Assembly: GCF_009176645.1 (NCBI RefSeq)
Contig: NZ_AP019007.1
Coordinates: forward strand, 2,542,001 to 2,606,000
Source of the DNA: Enterobacter oligotrophicus
GTDB taxonomy: Bacteria; Pseudomonadota; Gammaproteobacteria; Enterobacterales; Enterobacteriaceae
Direction of reading: 5' to 3'
Length of the DNA stretch: 64,000 nucleotides
Shown: piece by piece, positions 8,360-17,708 of the stretch
Layout: each line of letters begins with the position of its first letter
How positions within the stretch are numbered: the first letter of the stretch is position 1
Notes under the pieces: generated by a model
What the model was told of the DNA's origin: nothing
The model's input: the letters and a program-made list of their open reading frames with translations, nothing else
The model's database searches: none
Program-made: the position numbers and the translations under genes

Positions 8360-9360
8360 GATTTCACCGCCAGTTTTTGACGTGCCAGCGCTGCATCGCG
8401 CAGAATCAACCGACCTTTACGTTTGTTGCCGCGCTCGTTGAGCAGCACCGCAATCACAATCACCGTGCCGGAAATCGCCATTTGCCAGAAGGGTGATATG
8501 CCGATCACCGGCAGGGCGTTATTGATTACGCCGAGGAACAGCGCGCCAAACAGACAGCCGAGTACGCGCCCGGTGCCGCCCATGGTGCTGATCCCGCCAA
8601 TCACACAGGCTGCCACCACCTGCAGTTCAAAACCGTTAGCTACGTCGACATACGCAACGGCAAAGCGTGAAATCCACAGATAGCCGCAGAAACCGGCCAG
8701 CAGGCCGGAGAGACAGAAGCTGACGAACTGCATTTTTCCGGCGTTGATCCCGGTGTAGTACGCCGCCGTGGCGTTGCCGCCTGCGGTGTAGAGTGCGCGT
8801 CCGGTGCGGCTATAACGCAGGAAATAGCCCACCAGCAGCAGCACGGCGATGGCGCACCAGCTCAGCACCGGTAACCCCAGCACCGAGGCACGCGGCAGAC
8901 CGAGGAAATCTGCGCCCATCTGGTTGGAATTCACCCAGCCGCCGCCGGAGAGCAAAAAGATAATCCCGCGGTAGATGCTCATGGTGCCCAGCGTCACCAC
9001 AATCGCCGGAATGCCCAGTTTCCACACCAGCAGGCCGTTAATTGCGCCCATCAGCAGCCCCAGCGCACTCGCCAGGATCAGCAGCGCCCAGACGGGCACA
9101 TCCGGATAATGGAAGTTAATCAGGGCGACGATCATCCCGGTCAGCGCCAGGTTGGCCGCCATCGACAGGTCGATGCCTTTGGTCAGCAACACCATCATCT
9201 GACCGAGTGCGAGGATGATCAGAATCGAGGTGTCGTTAAACATCTCCACCAGGTTGCCCGGTGAGATAAACGACGGCACGCGGCTGCCGATAGCGGCAAC
9301 CATTAATACAATTACCACGCCCAGCAAGGCTTCGCGGTGTTTTAACAGTTGATTAAGCAT
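8356..9360 (-). CDS. Sugar ABC transporter permease (rhamnose type), first permease
   Basis: This 334-residue integral membrane protein carries RbsC-family motifs: LTKGIDLSMAANLALTG, VTLGTMSIYRGIIF, TAGGNATAAYYTGI and VAACVIGGISTMGGTGR. It corresponds to RhaP of the RhaSTPQ system. The start shares one base with the stop of the ATPase gene (TAATG) and the 3' end overlaps the second permease gene, so the transporter genes are tightly coupled. The ATPase docks on the cytoplasmic face. Rhamnose as substrate is inferred from the neighbours. Confidence 0.85.
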   Translation of the reverse strand: MLNQLLKHREALLGVVIVLMVAAIGSRVPSFISPGNLVEMFNDTSILIILALGQMMVLLTKGIDLSMAANLALTGMIVALINFHYPDVPVWALLILASALGLLMGAINGLLVWKLGIPAIVVTLGTMSIYRGIIFLLSGGGWVNSNQMGADFLGLPRASVLGLPVLSWCAIAVLLLVGYFLRYSRTGRALYTAGGNATAAYYTGINAGKMQFVSFCLSGLLAGFCGYLWISRFAVAYVDVANGFELQVVAACVIGGISTMGGTGRVLGCLFGALFLGVINNALPVIGISPFWQMAISGTVIVIAVLLNERGNKRKGRLILRDAALARQKLAVKS

Positions 9361-10862
9361 TATGCCGCCTCCTGTTTTGCACCGCTGGCGGCGCTGACGA
9401 TGGTTTCCGCCGTGGCGTCGCCCGCCTGGTATTCGGCCACCATCAGCCCTTCATGCATCACGATAATGCGGTCCGCCATGCCCATGACTTCCGGCAGCTC
9501 GGACGAGACCATGATCACCGCCAGCCCCTGGCTGACCAGTTCAGACATAAATTGATGAACGGCCGCTTTTGAGCCGATATCGATACCTTTTGTCGGCTCA
9601 TCGAGGATGATCACGTCAGGATGCGTCGCCAGCCATTTCCCGATAACCACTTTTTGCTGGTTGCCGCCGGAGAGGGTTTCCACCGCCTGCTTCCAGCTAA
9701 AGGCTTTCACCTGCAGGCGTCTGGCGTACTCGTCTGCCAGCCGCCATTCGCGGTCGTCGTGCAGTACGCCGTTTGGGTTGAGCCTGCTGAGCTGCGGCAG
9801 GCTGATGTTCTGGGCGATCGGCAGCTCGATAATCGCCCCCTGTTTCTGCCGCTCCTCCGGCACGCAGACGATACCGGCTTTGATGGCATCCTCAGGCTGG
9901 CGGAAATGCTGTGGTTTACCGTTAAGGACAATATCACCCGACGATGGCCGCGTGACGCCGGAAAGCGCCTGCATCAGTTCGGTACGCCCGGCCCCGACCA
10001 GCCCGTAAAAGCCGAGAATTTCACCTTTACGCAGGGTAAAAGAGATATTGGCGAACTCGGTGGGGTGGCAGAGATTTTTCACCTCCAGCACCGTGTCGCC
10101 TTTTTCACAATCGACTTTCGGGAAGGTCTGGGTAATGGCGCGCCCGACCATCATCGACACCATCCTCTCCTCGGTGATCTCGCTTATCGACCCTGCGCCG
10201 ACGAACACGCCGTCGCGCAAAATGGTGTAGTGATCCGCCAGCTCGAAGATCTCGTCGAACTTGTGGGAGATAAACAGGATGGCTTTGCCTTCCTGCTTTA
10301 AGCGCTCAACGATTTGATAAAACTCCAGAATTTCGTGCTGCGACAGCGCCGCCGTGGGTTCATCGAGAATAACGACCTGCGCATCAAACGACAGCGCACG
10401 GGCAATGGCAACCATGTGGCGCTGGGCGATGCTCAGGGTTTTCAGCGTTGCGCGCGGGTCGATTTGCACCTCCAGGCGAGTGAGGATCGCCTGCGCCCGG
10501 CGGTGCATTTCCTGCCAGTCGAGCTTCCTGAAAAAGCCTTTGTGGAGGTACTGACCGACAAAGATATTTTCGGTGACCGACAGTTCATCGAACAGGACGG
10601 TTTCCTGGTGAATGGCGGTGATACCGATTTTATGTGCTGATTCCGGTGTCGGGAGGTGAACAGGGATCGCTTTGTAGAGGATTTCCCCCTCGTCAGGCGT
10701 GTAAATGCCGGTCATCACTTTGACCAGCGTCGACTTGCCCGCGCCGTTTTCGCCAATCAGGGCGGTCACTTTGCCGGGCCAGAGCGCCAGCTGCACGTTC
10801 TCAAGGGCACGCACGCCGGGGAACACTTTGGTGATGCCAGAAAGCTGTAGCAATGGGGTCAT
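9360..10862 (-). CDS. Sugar ABC transporter ATPase (rhamnose type), two nucleotide-binding domains
   Basis: The 500-residue protein has tandem ABC domains as in RbsA/AraG. The first Walker A is GENGAGKST near residue 38, with Walker B VVILDEPTAAL. The second half has a degenerate Walker A (GLVGAGRTE), signature LSGGNQQKV and Walker B DVIILDEPTKGI. It energises the two permeases that follow. It matches RhaT of the rhizobial RhaSTPQ system, which must not be confused with the unrelated symporter RhaT also present here. A GC-rich hairpin lies just upstream, between it and the binding-protein gene. Confidence 0.88.
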   Translation of the reverse strand: MTPLLQLSGITKVFPGVRALENVQLALWPGKVTALIGENGAGKSTLVKVMTGIYTPDEGEILYKAIPVHLPTPESAHKIGITAIHQETVLFDELSVTENIFVGQYLHKGFFRKLDWQEMHRRAQAILTRLEVQIDPRATLKTLSIAQRHMVAIARALSFDAQVVILDEPTAALSQHEILEFYQIVERLKQEGKAILFISHKFDEIFELADHYTILRDGVFVGAGSISEITEERMVSMMVGRAITQTFPKVDCEKGDTVLEVKNLCHPTEFANISFTLRKGEILGFYGLVGAGRTELMQALSGVTRPSSGDIVLNGKPQHFRQPEDAIKAGIVCVPEERQKQGAIIELPIAQNISLPQLSRLNPNGVLHDDREWRLADEYARRLQVKAFSWKQAVETLSGGNQQKVVIGKWLATHPDVIILDEPTKGIDIGSKAAVHQFMSELVSQGLAVIMVSSELPEVMGMADRIIVMHEGLMVAEYQAGDATAETIVSAASGAKQEAA

Positions 10863-10881
10863 GATAGTTCTCCGTAGTATT

Positions 10882-10902
10882 CCCTCTCCCCTCGGGAGAG
10901 GG
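10882..10902. repeat. GC-rich palindrome, family copy 1
   Basis: CCCTCTCCC-CTC-GGGAGAGGG is a perfect nine-base stem with a three-base loop, between the binding-protein and ATPase genes of the ABC transporter. It is one of eight such hairpins at seven places in the window. Here it could protect the 3' end of the binding-protein message or reduce downstream expression. Confidence 0.8.
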
Positions 10903-10910
10903 GGAAAGGA

Positions 10911-11897
10911 TCAGAAAATCTTCGAGAACTTATCAATATTGCTGGCATCGTAGACGAACGGCTCGGCCATCGCGCCGTTGCCATCGGCATCCAGCTTCAC
11001 TTTGCCCAGTTTGCCCATGCTGGCTTCGTCTTTTGTGGCCGTGCCTTTTACCAGATCGTCCGCTAAATAGGTTGCTGCATAGCCCAGATCAATCGGGTTC
11101 CAGATGGCAAAACTCTTGCTCGCGCCGGACTTCACCGCGCCCGCCATTTCAGACGGCAGACCTAAACCGGTGACATACACTTTGCCAATCTTGCCCTGGT
11201 CTTTGACCGCCTGTGCAGCGGCCACAATGCCAACAGACGATGGCGAGACGATCACTTTCAGGTCCGGGTAAGTTTTCAGCAGACCGACCGCTTCGCGGTA
11301 GCTTTTGTCAGAGAGATCGTCGCCGTAGGCCACGGTCACCAGATTGACGGACGGGTACTTCGGCAGCACCTTTTTCATCTCCGCAATCCAGGTGTTCTGG
11401 TTGGTGGAGGTTGGCGTCGCGCTCAGCACGGCGACATCGCCTTTCTCCACGTTCAGCGCTTTCAGCGCATCGGCGGCGAGCTTAACGTTCGTTTCGCCAA
11501 TCAGCGCGTTATTGGACGGATTCAGGTGGATCTGTCGTCCGGCTTTCGCCACGCCGGAATCCCAGGAAACGACCTTAATGCCGCGCTGCATCGCTTTTTT
11601 CAGCACCGGTACCAGCGCATCGGGATCGTTCGCCGAGATAGCGATCGCATCCACGCCCTGGGCGATCAACCCGTTCAGCACCTCGATCTGCGCCTCCGCC
11701 GTGGTGGTGGTCGGGCCGGTATAAATCACTTTTACATCGCCTAACTCTTTGGCTGCCTCCTGCGCGCCAACGTTCGCTGCCTCGAAGAATCCATTTCCTA
11801 AGGACTTCGCCACCAGGGCGATTTTGACTTCTGCTAAAGCGGAACCGGACAACGCCAGAGCGGCAACGGTGAGGATCAAGCTTGTCTTTATATTCAT
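10911..11897 (-). CDS. Periplasmic rhamnose-type sugar-binding protein of ABC transporter
   Basis: The 328-residue product has a clear signal peptide (MNIKTSLILTVAALALSGSALA, cleavage near residue 22). The rest is a type I periplasmic binding fold of the RbsB class, with IALVAKSLGNGFFEAANVGAQ at the start and DAIAISANDPDAL. It matches the rhamnose-binding protein of RhaSTPQ systems. It would capture L-rhamnose in the periplasm and deliver it to the permease pair. It lies 78 bases after rhaD in the same direction, so it shares the rhaBAD transcript or has its own promoter in that gap. Confidence 0.87.
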   Translation of the reverse strand: MNIKTSLILTVAALALSGSALAEVKIALVAKSLGNGFFEAANVGAQEAAKELGDVKVIYTGPTTTTAEAQIEVLNGLIAQGVDAIAISANDPDALVPVLKKAMQRGIKVVSWDSGVAKAGRQIHLNPSNNALIGETNVKLAADALKALNVEKGDVAVLSATPTSTNQNTWIAEMKKVLPKYPSVNLVTVAYGDDLSDKSYREAVGLLKTYPDLKVIVSPSSVGIVAAAQAVKDQGKIGKVYVTGLGLPSEMAGAVKSGASKSFAIWNPIDLGYAATYLADDLVKGTATKDEASMGKLGKVKLDADGNGAMAEPFVYDASNIDKFSKIF

Positions 11898-11975
11898 TGC
11901 TTTTACTCCACATGAGTTAGTTGTAGGGATTGCAGGTGGTTTTCGCCCCGTCTCAATGAGCGGGGCGCGATGTTG

Positions 11976-12806
11976 TTATAGGTACAGATCTAACGCCGAT
12001 TGCATCGGGGTAACGCCAAAACGTTTACCCAGTGCGATCAGTTCTTCACGAGTGATGGTTTGCTTCATGCCGCCCATGGAGTACACCTTCACCAGCACTT
12101 CGGCGGATTTCTCGGCGGTGTCGATCAGGCCGAAGGTTTCATCCAGCGTCGGGCCGCTGCCGAACACGCCGTGGAACGGCCACAGCACCAGTGAGTGTGT
12201 TTGCATATCTTTGGCGGTCGCCTGGCCGATCTCGTCCGTGCCTGGCACCATCCACGGCAGAATGCCGACACCGTCCGGGAACACTACCAGACATTCGGTG
12301 CTGCCTTCCCACAGTTTGCGGGTGATGAAATCCGAGCTGTTTTCCAGCACGTAGGTCAGGGCAATCAGGTTGGTGGCATGGCAGTGCATGATCACGCGGT
12401 CTTTACCATTGGTCGCCTTGATGCGCTCGCAGTGCGAGAGGAAGTGTGCTGGCAACTCAGAGGTTGGCACCGCTTCATCCGTCAGCCCCCAGAGAATGTG
12501 GTAGCCCGCGCCGTCGCTGTCCACTTTCACCACGCCGAGGTTGGCCTGGGGATCGAGCTGTACGTTGCGGAAGAACTTGCCGGAACCGGTAACGATAAAC
12601 GGCGTGTTAGCAAGCAGCGGCATCGGCTGGCTCAGCGCGATATAGCGCGGCTTCTGGTGAAAATCGGCGGCGAATGGCTCGATATCTGCGTCATCCAGGC
12701 GTAGCGTCAGGTTGCCGCCGTTGCGCTCGTCCCAGCCTTTCAGCCAGGCGTCGGAGGTGGCTTTAATCATGCCCTGGACGAACCAGGAATTGGTGATGGT
12801 CTGCAT
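11976..12806 (-). CDS. rhaD: Rhamnulose-1-phosphate aldolase
   Basis: The protein has 276 residues (E. coli RhaD has 274) and starts with [17 protein letters not shown]. It splits L-rhamnulose 1-phosphate into dihydroxyacetone phosphate and L-lactaldehyde. Zinc ligands are visible in MHCHATN (about 140-146) and in [10 protein letters not shown], with a catalytic Glu in NGGNLT-type phosphate-binding surroundings. It follows rhaA after a double palindrome. The DHAP produced feeds TpiA, and lactaldehyde is the likely substrate of the dehydrogenase encoded at 6174-7322. Confidence 0.96.
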   Translation of the reverse strand: MQTITNSWFVQGMIKATSDAWLKGWDERNGGNLTLRLDDADIEPFAADFHQKPRYIALSQPMPLLANTPFIVTGSGKFFRNVQLDPQANLGVVKVDSDGAGYHILWGLTDEAVPTSELPAHFLSHCERIKATNGKDRVIMHCHATNLIALTYVLENSSDFITRKLWEGSTECLVVFPDGVGILPWMVPGTDEIGQATAKDMQTHSLVLWPFHGVFGSGPTLDETFGLIDTAEKSAEVLVKVYSMGGMKQTITREELIALGKRFGVTPMQSALDLYL

Positions 12807-12840
12807 AGTCTTCTTTTCCAGTTATCGCGGTGAGGTTGAA

Positions 12841-12918
12841 CCCCTCACCCCAGCCCTCTCCCACAGGGAGAGGGGGTAAAAGTTCCCTCTCCCTGTGGGA
12901 GAGGGTTAGGGTGAGGGC
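12841..12918. repeat. Double GC-rich palindrome between rhaA and rhaD, family copies 2 and 3
   Basis: Two hairpins with CCCTCTCCC/GGGAGAGGG stems (12854-12874 and 12885-12905) stand in inverted orientation, flanked by CCCCTCACCC and GGGTGAGGG. The whole 78 bases can also fold as one long stem. This is a paired copy of the palindrome family seen elsewhere singly. Confidence 0.85.
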
Positions 12919-12922
12919 AAAA

Positions 12923-14182
12923 TTACCCGCGCTTACTCAACACGTCTTTCTCATACGCCCGCACGTTATCCAGCCACTGGCTGCCCGCCGGGGCGTCGTG
13001 ACGCTGGCAGTACATCTCCCACACCGCCTGCCACGGCAGGGATTTCTGCTCTTCCAGCAGCGCCAGACGCGCGGTGTAATCGCCGTTTGCTTCCAGCTGT
13101 TTCAGCGCAGCAGTTGGCTCCAGCAGCGCGCGCAGCAGGGCTTTCTTCATATTGCGGGTGCCGATGACCCACGCCGCGATGCGGTTGATAGAGGCGTCGA
13201 AGAAGTCGAGGCCAATGTGAACGCGGTCAAACAGGTCATGACGGATGATTTCGCTGGCGATGGCCTGGGTTTCGTCATCCAGCAACACCACGTGGTCGCT
13301 GTCCCAGCGTACCGGACGGCTGACGTGCAGCAGGAGGCGCGGCACATAGAGCATGGCGGCTGAGATTTTGTCGGAGATCACTTCCGTCGGGTGGAAGTGG
13401 CCAGCATCCAGGCACAGGGCGGTCTGGCGGCTGGTGGCGTAACCCATGTAGAACTCGTTTGAGCCGACGGTGTAGCTTTCCGCGCCAATGCCGAACAGCT
13501 TGCTCTCTACGGCGTCGATGTGGTGCGCCGGGTCCAGTTTTTCGCTGATGGCTTCATCCAGCGCGGCCAGCAGGCGCTGACGGGGGGCCAGACGGTCAAC
13601 GGTAATATCTTTCATGCCGTCCGGGACCCAGATATTCATCACCGACGGTGTGCCAAGCTGCTCACCGAAATACGCCGAGACGCGGCGGCTGGCTTTCACA
13701 TGGTCGATCCAGAACTGGCGGATTTCATCGTTCGCATGAGCGAGGGTAAAGCCGTCGGCACTCAGCGGGTGTGAGAAGCAGGACGGGTTAAAATCCAGCC
13801 CCAGCTTGTTGGCCTTCGCCCACTCCACCCAGTTCTTAAAGTGCGCCGGTTTGATCTCGTTACGCGCGACTGGCTCGTCGGATTCGAGATAAATCGCGTG
13901 CAGGTTCAGACGTTTTGGCCCAGGGATCAGGCTCAGCGCCAGCGCCAGGTCGGCACGCAGTTCGGTGGCGTTGCGCGCTTTGCCTGGGTAGTTACCCGTC
14001 GCCTGAATGCCACCCGTCAGGGAACCGCCTGGGTTCTCAAAACCGGCGACATCATCGCCCTGCCAGCAGTGCATGGAAACAGGCAGGCGGTCGAGCTGGC
14101 GCAGCGCCTCTTCGACATCCACGCCGACGGCGGCGAAACGCTGTTTTGCCAGGTCCCAGGCTTGTTCTAATTGAGTGGTCAT
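12923..14182 (-). CDS. rhaA: L-rhamnose isomerase
   Basis: The product has 419 residues from ATG 14182, identical in length to E. coli RhaA, and starts [16 protein letters not shown]. It converts L-rhamnose to L-rhamnulose using Mn2+; metal-binding residues fall in [22 protein letters not shown] and the HVVLLDDE region. The start overlaps the rhaB stop by four bases (ATGA). An upstream in-frame TTG at 14188 was rejected because the ATG gives the conserved length. Expression should follow the rhaB promoter, with RhaS and CRP. Confidence 0.97.
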   Translation of the reverse strand: MTTQLEQAWDLAKQRFAAVGVDVEEALRQLDRLPVSMHCWQGDDVAGFENPGGSLTGGIQATGNYPGKARNATELRADLALALSLIPGPKRLNLHAIYLESDEPVARNEIKPAHFKNWVEWAKANKLGLDFNPSCFSHPLSADGFTLAHANDEIRQFWIDHVKASRRVSAYFGEQLGTPSVMNIWVPDGMKDITVDRLAPRQRLLAALDEAISEKLDPAHHIDAVESKLFGIGAESYTVGSNEFYMGYATSRQTALCLDAGHFHPTEVISDKISAAMLYVPRLLLHVSRPVRWDSDHVVLLDDETQAIASEIIRHDLFDRVHIGLDFFDASINRIAAWVIGTRNMKKALLRALLEPTAALKQLEANGDYTARLALLEEQKSLPWQAVWEMYCQRHDAPAGSQWLDNVRAYEKDVLSKRG

Positions 14183-15648
14183 GCGCAAAGCTCCTTAGTC
14201 AGTCGTTTTTGCTGAAATTGCGCCCGATAGCGGGCAATTTCATGGCAGGGATTGGGTGTGAAGGTGGTCAGGCTGCTGTTCGCCGTGACTACCGAGCGGA
14301 AATCGTCAACGCTGGAAAGTTCGTCCAGGGTCATTAACTGAACGCCGATATTACCGAGCGTGGAAGCCTCTACAGGGCCCGCCACCACGGTGATCCCGCA
14401 GGCATCGGCGCAAAGCTGGTTCAGTAGCTGGTTCTGGCAGCCGCCGCCTACGATGTGCAGCTTGCTGAACGGCTTGCCGCGCAGGTCGGCCAGCTCGCTC
14501 AGTACATCGGCATACAGCAGGGCCAGGCTGTCAAAAATGCAGCGTGCCAGTTCGGCCGGGCTGGACGGCACCGGCTGTCCGGCCTCGAAACAGGCTGCCT
14601 GGATCTCAGCGCTCATGTGCGCCGGGTTGATGAAGCGGTCGTCGTTCGGGTTGATCAGGAATGTGCAGGCCTTCAGCTTTTCGGTCTCGGCGATAAGCGC
14701 AGGCAGGTCGGTGATGTTCTGCTCTTTCAGCACCCGCTGGAGCAGCCACAGGCCCATGATGTTTTTCAGCACGCGATAGCGGCCTTCTGCGCCGCCTTCG
14801 TTGGTGATATTCGCGGCCAGAGCGGCAGCGCTGGTGTACGGAGTTTTACTCTCAAAGCCCATCAGCGACCAGGTGCCGGAAGAGAGGTAGGCCGCATCTT
14901 TGTCGGCGAGCGGCGAGGCAATGACCGCACTGGCGGTATCGTGGCTGGCGACCGCGACAACAGGAATTTCGTTCCCCTGCGGGCAAATCCACTGACCGAT
15001 CACATTACCCGGATGGGTCGGCGTGCCGAACCAGGAAGGCGATGCCCCCGTCCAGGCCAGCAGATGTTCATCCCAGTTATCGGTGTTGATATTAACCAGT
15101 TGGGTGGTGGTGGCGTTGGTGTATTCCCAGTTCAGGTTGCCGGTCAGGCGGTAGCTGAAGTAGTCCGGGATCAGCAGCGCATGCGCCACGTTCGCAACCA
15201 GCTCCGGCTGCTGTTCAACCAGCGCACGCAGCTGATACAGCGTATTGAACGGCAGGAACTGAATGCCGCTGCGCCCGTAAATGTTCTCTTTACCGAGCTG
15301 CGCGATGGCGTGCGCCATCACACCCTCGGTACGGCTGTCGCGGTAGGAGACGGGCAGGCCGACGCGTTCGCCGCTTTCGTCCAGCAACACATAGTCCACG
15401 CCCCAGGTATCAATGCCGATACTGTCGATACGGATGCCGTCCTCACACACTTTCTGCAGCCCGGTGCGGATCTCCGCTTCCAGGCCATCGATATCCCAGC
15501 TATCAAAACCGTCCTGCTTTTTCAGGCAGTTAACAAAACGATGCATTTCACGAAGCGAAAGCGTGCGCTGGTTACAGTCCCAGGTGGCGAGCATTACACG
15601 GCCGCTGGATGCGCCTAAATCGACAGCCACACAATGGCGAAAAGTCAT
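14179..15648 (-). CDS. rhaB: L-rhamnulokinase
   Basis: From ATG 15648 the protein has 489 residues, as in E. coli RhaB, and starts [20 protein letters not shown], the FGGY-kinase phosphate-binding motif. GTWSLMGFE and [15 protein letters not shown] are the second-domain signatures. It phosphorylates L-rhamnulose with ATP. The open frame extends 63 codons upstream, but that region holds the RhaS and CRP sites and has no matching start. It is the first gene of the nine-gene minus-strand operon running down to rhaM. Confidence 0.96.
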   Translation of the reverse strand: MTFRHCVAVDLGASSGRVMLATWDCNQRTLSLREMHRFVNCLKKQDGFDSWDIDGLEAEIRTGLQKVCEDGIRIDSIGIDTWGVDYVLLDESGERVGLPVSYRDSRTEGVMAHAIAQLGKENIYGRSGIQFLPFNTLYQLRALVEQQPELVANVAHALLIPDYFSYRLTGNLNWEYTNATTTQLVNINTDNWDEHLLAWTGASPSWFGTPTHPGNVIGQWICPQGNEIPVVAVASHDTASAVIASPLADKDAAYLSSGTWSLMGFESKTPYTSAAALAANITNEGGAEGRYRVLKNIMGLWLLQRVLKEQNITDLPALIAETEKLKACTFLINPNDDRFINPAHMSAEIQAACFEAGQPVPSSPAELARCIFDSLALLYADVLSELADLRGKPFSKLHIVGGGCQNQLLNQLCADACGITVVAGPVEASTLGNIGVQLMTLDELSSVDDFRSVVTANSSLTTFTPNPCHEIARYRAQFQQKRLTKELCA

Positions 15649-15704
15649 GGTCGGGTCCTTCTTGAAGTCATTAGCCGTGAGTGTAAGAAAGGGAAGAAAA
15701 AGCC

Positions 15705-15754
15705 ACCTTCTCGCCACTGACAGCCCAAATCCTGCGCTGGCAAGAAAGCAAAGA
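15705..15754 (-). promoter_or_regulatory. RhaS-binding site for rhaB promoter
   Basis: On the minus strand this reads CATCTTTGC, a Cys-type half-site, through to CTGTCAGTGGCGAGAAGG. It aligns with the two 17-base half-sites of the E. coli rhaBAD site (ATCTTTCCC and CTGTCAGTAACGAGAAGG, from memory). It lies immediately downstream of the CRP site, as in E. coli. Confidence 0.7.
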
Positions 15755-15758
15755 TGAA

Positions 15759-15774
15759 CGTGAGGGAGTTCACA
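15759..15774 (-). promoter_or_regulatory. CRP site of the rhaB promoter
   Basis: CGTGA-GGGAGT-TCACA on the plus strand (TGTGA-ACTCCC-TCACG on the minus) matches the CRP consensus TGTGA-N6-TCACA with one mismatch. Its place just upstream of the RhaS site fits co-activation of rhaB. Confidence 0.8.
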
Positions 15775-15949
15775 GTTTCCAGTAATGACGGGGTTTGCGG
15801 GCAGTGTGACGCTTACCGCATTTCCTGATCTTTCCATCCGTTTCTTGAAAAACGGACAGGTTTTGCGAGGTTTGTTGCCGAAAATTTAAGGTGAGGATGA
15901 GGGGCCTTAATTACTATTTTGAGAACATTTCTCATTGGTGGGGGCCGTT

Positions 15950-16786
15950 ATGACCGTACTACACAGCGTGGATTTTTTTCCTTCGGGAGGTTCGCCTGTC
16001 GCGATTGAGCCACGGCTCCCTCAGGCAGCATTTCCAGAACATCATCATGATTTTCATGAAATTGTGATTGTTGAACACGGCACGGGCATTCATGTCTTTA
16101 ACGGCCAGCCATATACCATCAGCGGCGGCACGGTGTGTTTTGTTCGCGACCACGATCGGCACTTGTACGAACATACCGACAACCTGTGTCTGACCAACGT
16201 GCTCTATCGCTCCCCGGATGCGTTCCAGTTTCTGTCCGGGCTGAACCAGCTACTGCCGCAGGAGAAGGACGGGCACTATCCGTCGCACTGGCGAGTGAAC
16301 CAGTCCACCTTACAGCAGGTACGCCAGCTGGTGAGCCAGATGGAGAAAAGCGAGGACGGGCAGGAGACGCACGCCATTGCCACGCGCGAGCTGCTGTTTA
16401 TGCAGCTGCTGGTGCTGCTGCGCCGCAGTAGCCTGGTGGAAGGGCTGGAAAATAACGACGCACGGCTCAACCAGCTGATGGCCTGGCTGGAAGACCACTT
16501 TGCCGAGGACGTGTGTTGGGAAACGCTGGCGGATGATTTTTCACTGTCGCTGCGCACCCTGCATCGCCAGCTCAAGCAGCATACCGGGCTGACGCCGCAG
16601 CGCTACCTTAACCGTCTGCGGTTAATCAAAGCGCGCCACCTGCTGCGTCATACCGATGAAAGCGTCACGGATATCGCTTATCGCTGCGGTTTCGGCGACA
16701 GTAACCACTTTTCAACGCTGTTTCGCCGTGAGTTTAGCTGGTCGCCGCGTGATATTCGCCAGGGCAAGGATGCGTCACTTCAGTAA
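15950..16786 (+). CDS. rhaS: AraC-family activator of rhamnose catabolism and transport
   Basis: The 278-residue protein (same length as in E. coli) begins [14 protein letters not shown]. An N-terminal cupin-like rhamnose-binding domain carries [18 protein letters not shown]-terminal AraC domain (about 175-275) has two helix-turn-helix units: [18 protein letters not shown] and [20 protein letters not shown]. With L-rhamnose it activates the divergent rhaB operon. ATG 15950 was chosen over an in-frame start five codons earlier because it gives the conserved length. It lies upstream of rhaR in the same direction. Confidence 0.95.
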   Translation: MTVLHSVDFFPSGGSPVAIEPRLPQAAFPEHHHDFHEIVIVEHGTGIHVFNGQPYTISGGTVCFVRDHDRHLYEHTDNLCLTNVLYRSPDAFQFLSGLNQLLPQEKDGHYPSHWRVNQSTLQQVRQLVSQMEKSEDGQETHAIATRELLFMQLLVLLRRSSLVEGLENNDARLNQLMAWLEDHFAEDVCWETLADDFSLSLRTLHRQLKQHTGLTPQRYLNRLRLIKARHLLRHTDESVTDIAYRCGFGDSNHFSTLFRREFSWSPRDIRQGKDASLQ

Positions 16787-16859
16787 CGGGAGGGTAATCA
16801 CCGTTTTTTTACGGCAAAAAGGCTAATAATGTCAGGTTATTCGCCGTTGAGGTTGTGGT

Positions 16860-17708
16860 GTGGCTGCTCAGTTAATTCTTCGCAAAGATGATTTTTTTGC
16901 CTCCGCCGGGCAAGCCGTCGCGGTGGCGGATCGCTATCCGCAAAACGTCTTTGCTGAGCATACCCACGAGTTTTGCGAGCTGGTGCTGGTCTGGCGCGGC
17001 AACGGGTTACATGTCCTCAACGATCGGCCCTATCGCATTACGCGCGGCGATCTGTTTTACATTCGCGCCGAAGATAAACACTCCTACGCCTCGGTTAACG
17101 ATCTGGTTTTGCAGAACGTGATTTACTGCCCGGACAGGCTCAAACTCAACGTCGACTGGGCGGCCAGTATCCCCGGTTTTAACGATACGCACGGTGCGCC
17201 GCACTGGCGCTTAAGCAGCAACGGCATGACGCAGGTGCGTCAGGTGATTTCCCAGCTTGAACAGGAGAGCCAGAAGAGCGACCCGGTCGCCAACCCGATG
17301 GCGGAGCTGCTTTTCGCCCAGCTGGTAATGACCCTCAAACGCTATCGCTATGCCACCGATAACCCGTCTGCCACGGCGCAGGAGGCGCTGCTGGATAAAC
17401 TGATTACCACGCTTGCGGGCAGCCTGAATAAAAGTTTCGTGCTGGAGAAATTCTGCGAGCAGGAACAGTGCAGTGAACGCGCGTTGCGCCAGCAGTTCCG
17501 CACCCAGACGGGAATGACAGTGAACCACTACCTGCGTCAGCTGCGCATCTGCCACGCCCAGTATCTGCTGCAGCATACGGAGCTGATGGTCAGTGAAGTG
17601 GCGATGCGCTGCGGCTTTGAGGACAGTAACTACTTTTCGGTGGTATTTAACCGCGAAGTGGGGATGACGCCGGTTCAGTGGCGTCATCGCAGTCGAAAGG
17701 CAGCGTAA
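16860..17708 (+). CDS. rhaR: AraC-family activator of the rhaSR operon
   Basis: The 282-residue protein starts at GTG 16860, after GAGG. Its N-terminal domain holds [21 protein letters not shown] and its C-terminus the AraC signature [21 protein letters not shown]. In E. coli RhaR binds rhamnose and activates rhaSR transcription. An ATG at 16829 is out of frame. The gene ends one base before the stop codon of the convergent rhaT, with no gap. It is transcribed with rhaS after a 73-base spacer. Confidence 0.93.
   Translation: MAAQLILRKDDFFASAGQAVAVADRYPQNVFAEHTHEFCELVLVWRGNGLHVLNDRPYRITRGDLFYIRAEDKHSYASVNDLVLQNVIYCPDRLKLNVDWAASIPGFNDTHGAPHWRLSSNGMTQVRQVISQLEQESQKSDPVANPMAELLFAQLVMTLKRYRYATDNPSATAQEALLDKLITTLAGSLNKSFVLEKFCEQEQCSERALRQQFRTQTGMTVNHYLRQLRICHAQYLLQHTELMVSEVAMRCGFEDSNYFSVVFNREVGMTPVQWRHRSRKAA

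Larger units (their letters stand above)
15649..15949. promoter_or_regulatory. rhaB-rhaS divergent promoter region
   Basis: This 301-base gap holds no gene. It contains a RhaS-like site and a CRP site on the rhaB side (listed separately). On the rhaS side a TGTGACGCTTACCGCA sequence near 15804 is a plausible second CRP site, and CGTTTCTTGAAAAACGG (about 15839-15855) may be part of the RhaR-binding region. By analogy with E. coli, RhaR activates rhaSR, and RhaS activates rhaBAD and the transporter gene. Confidence 0.75.

Noticed and set aside
12841..12918. CRISPR-like repeats
   Set aside because: Only two inverted copies are present, with no regular spacers and no cas genes. No CRISPR array was seen anywhere in the window.
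14455..15618. A 387-codon open frame antisense to rhaB
   Set aside because: It is a shadow of rhaB with no start signal and no family resemblance.
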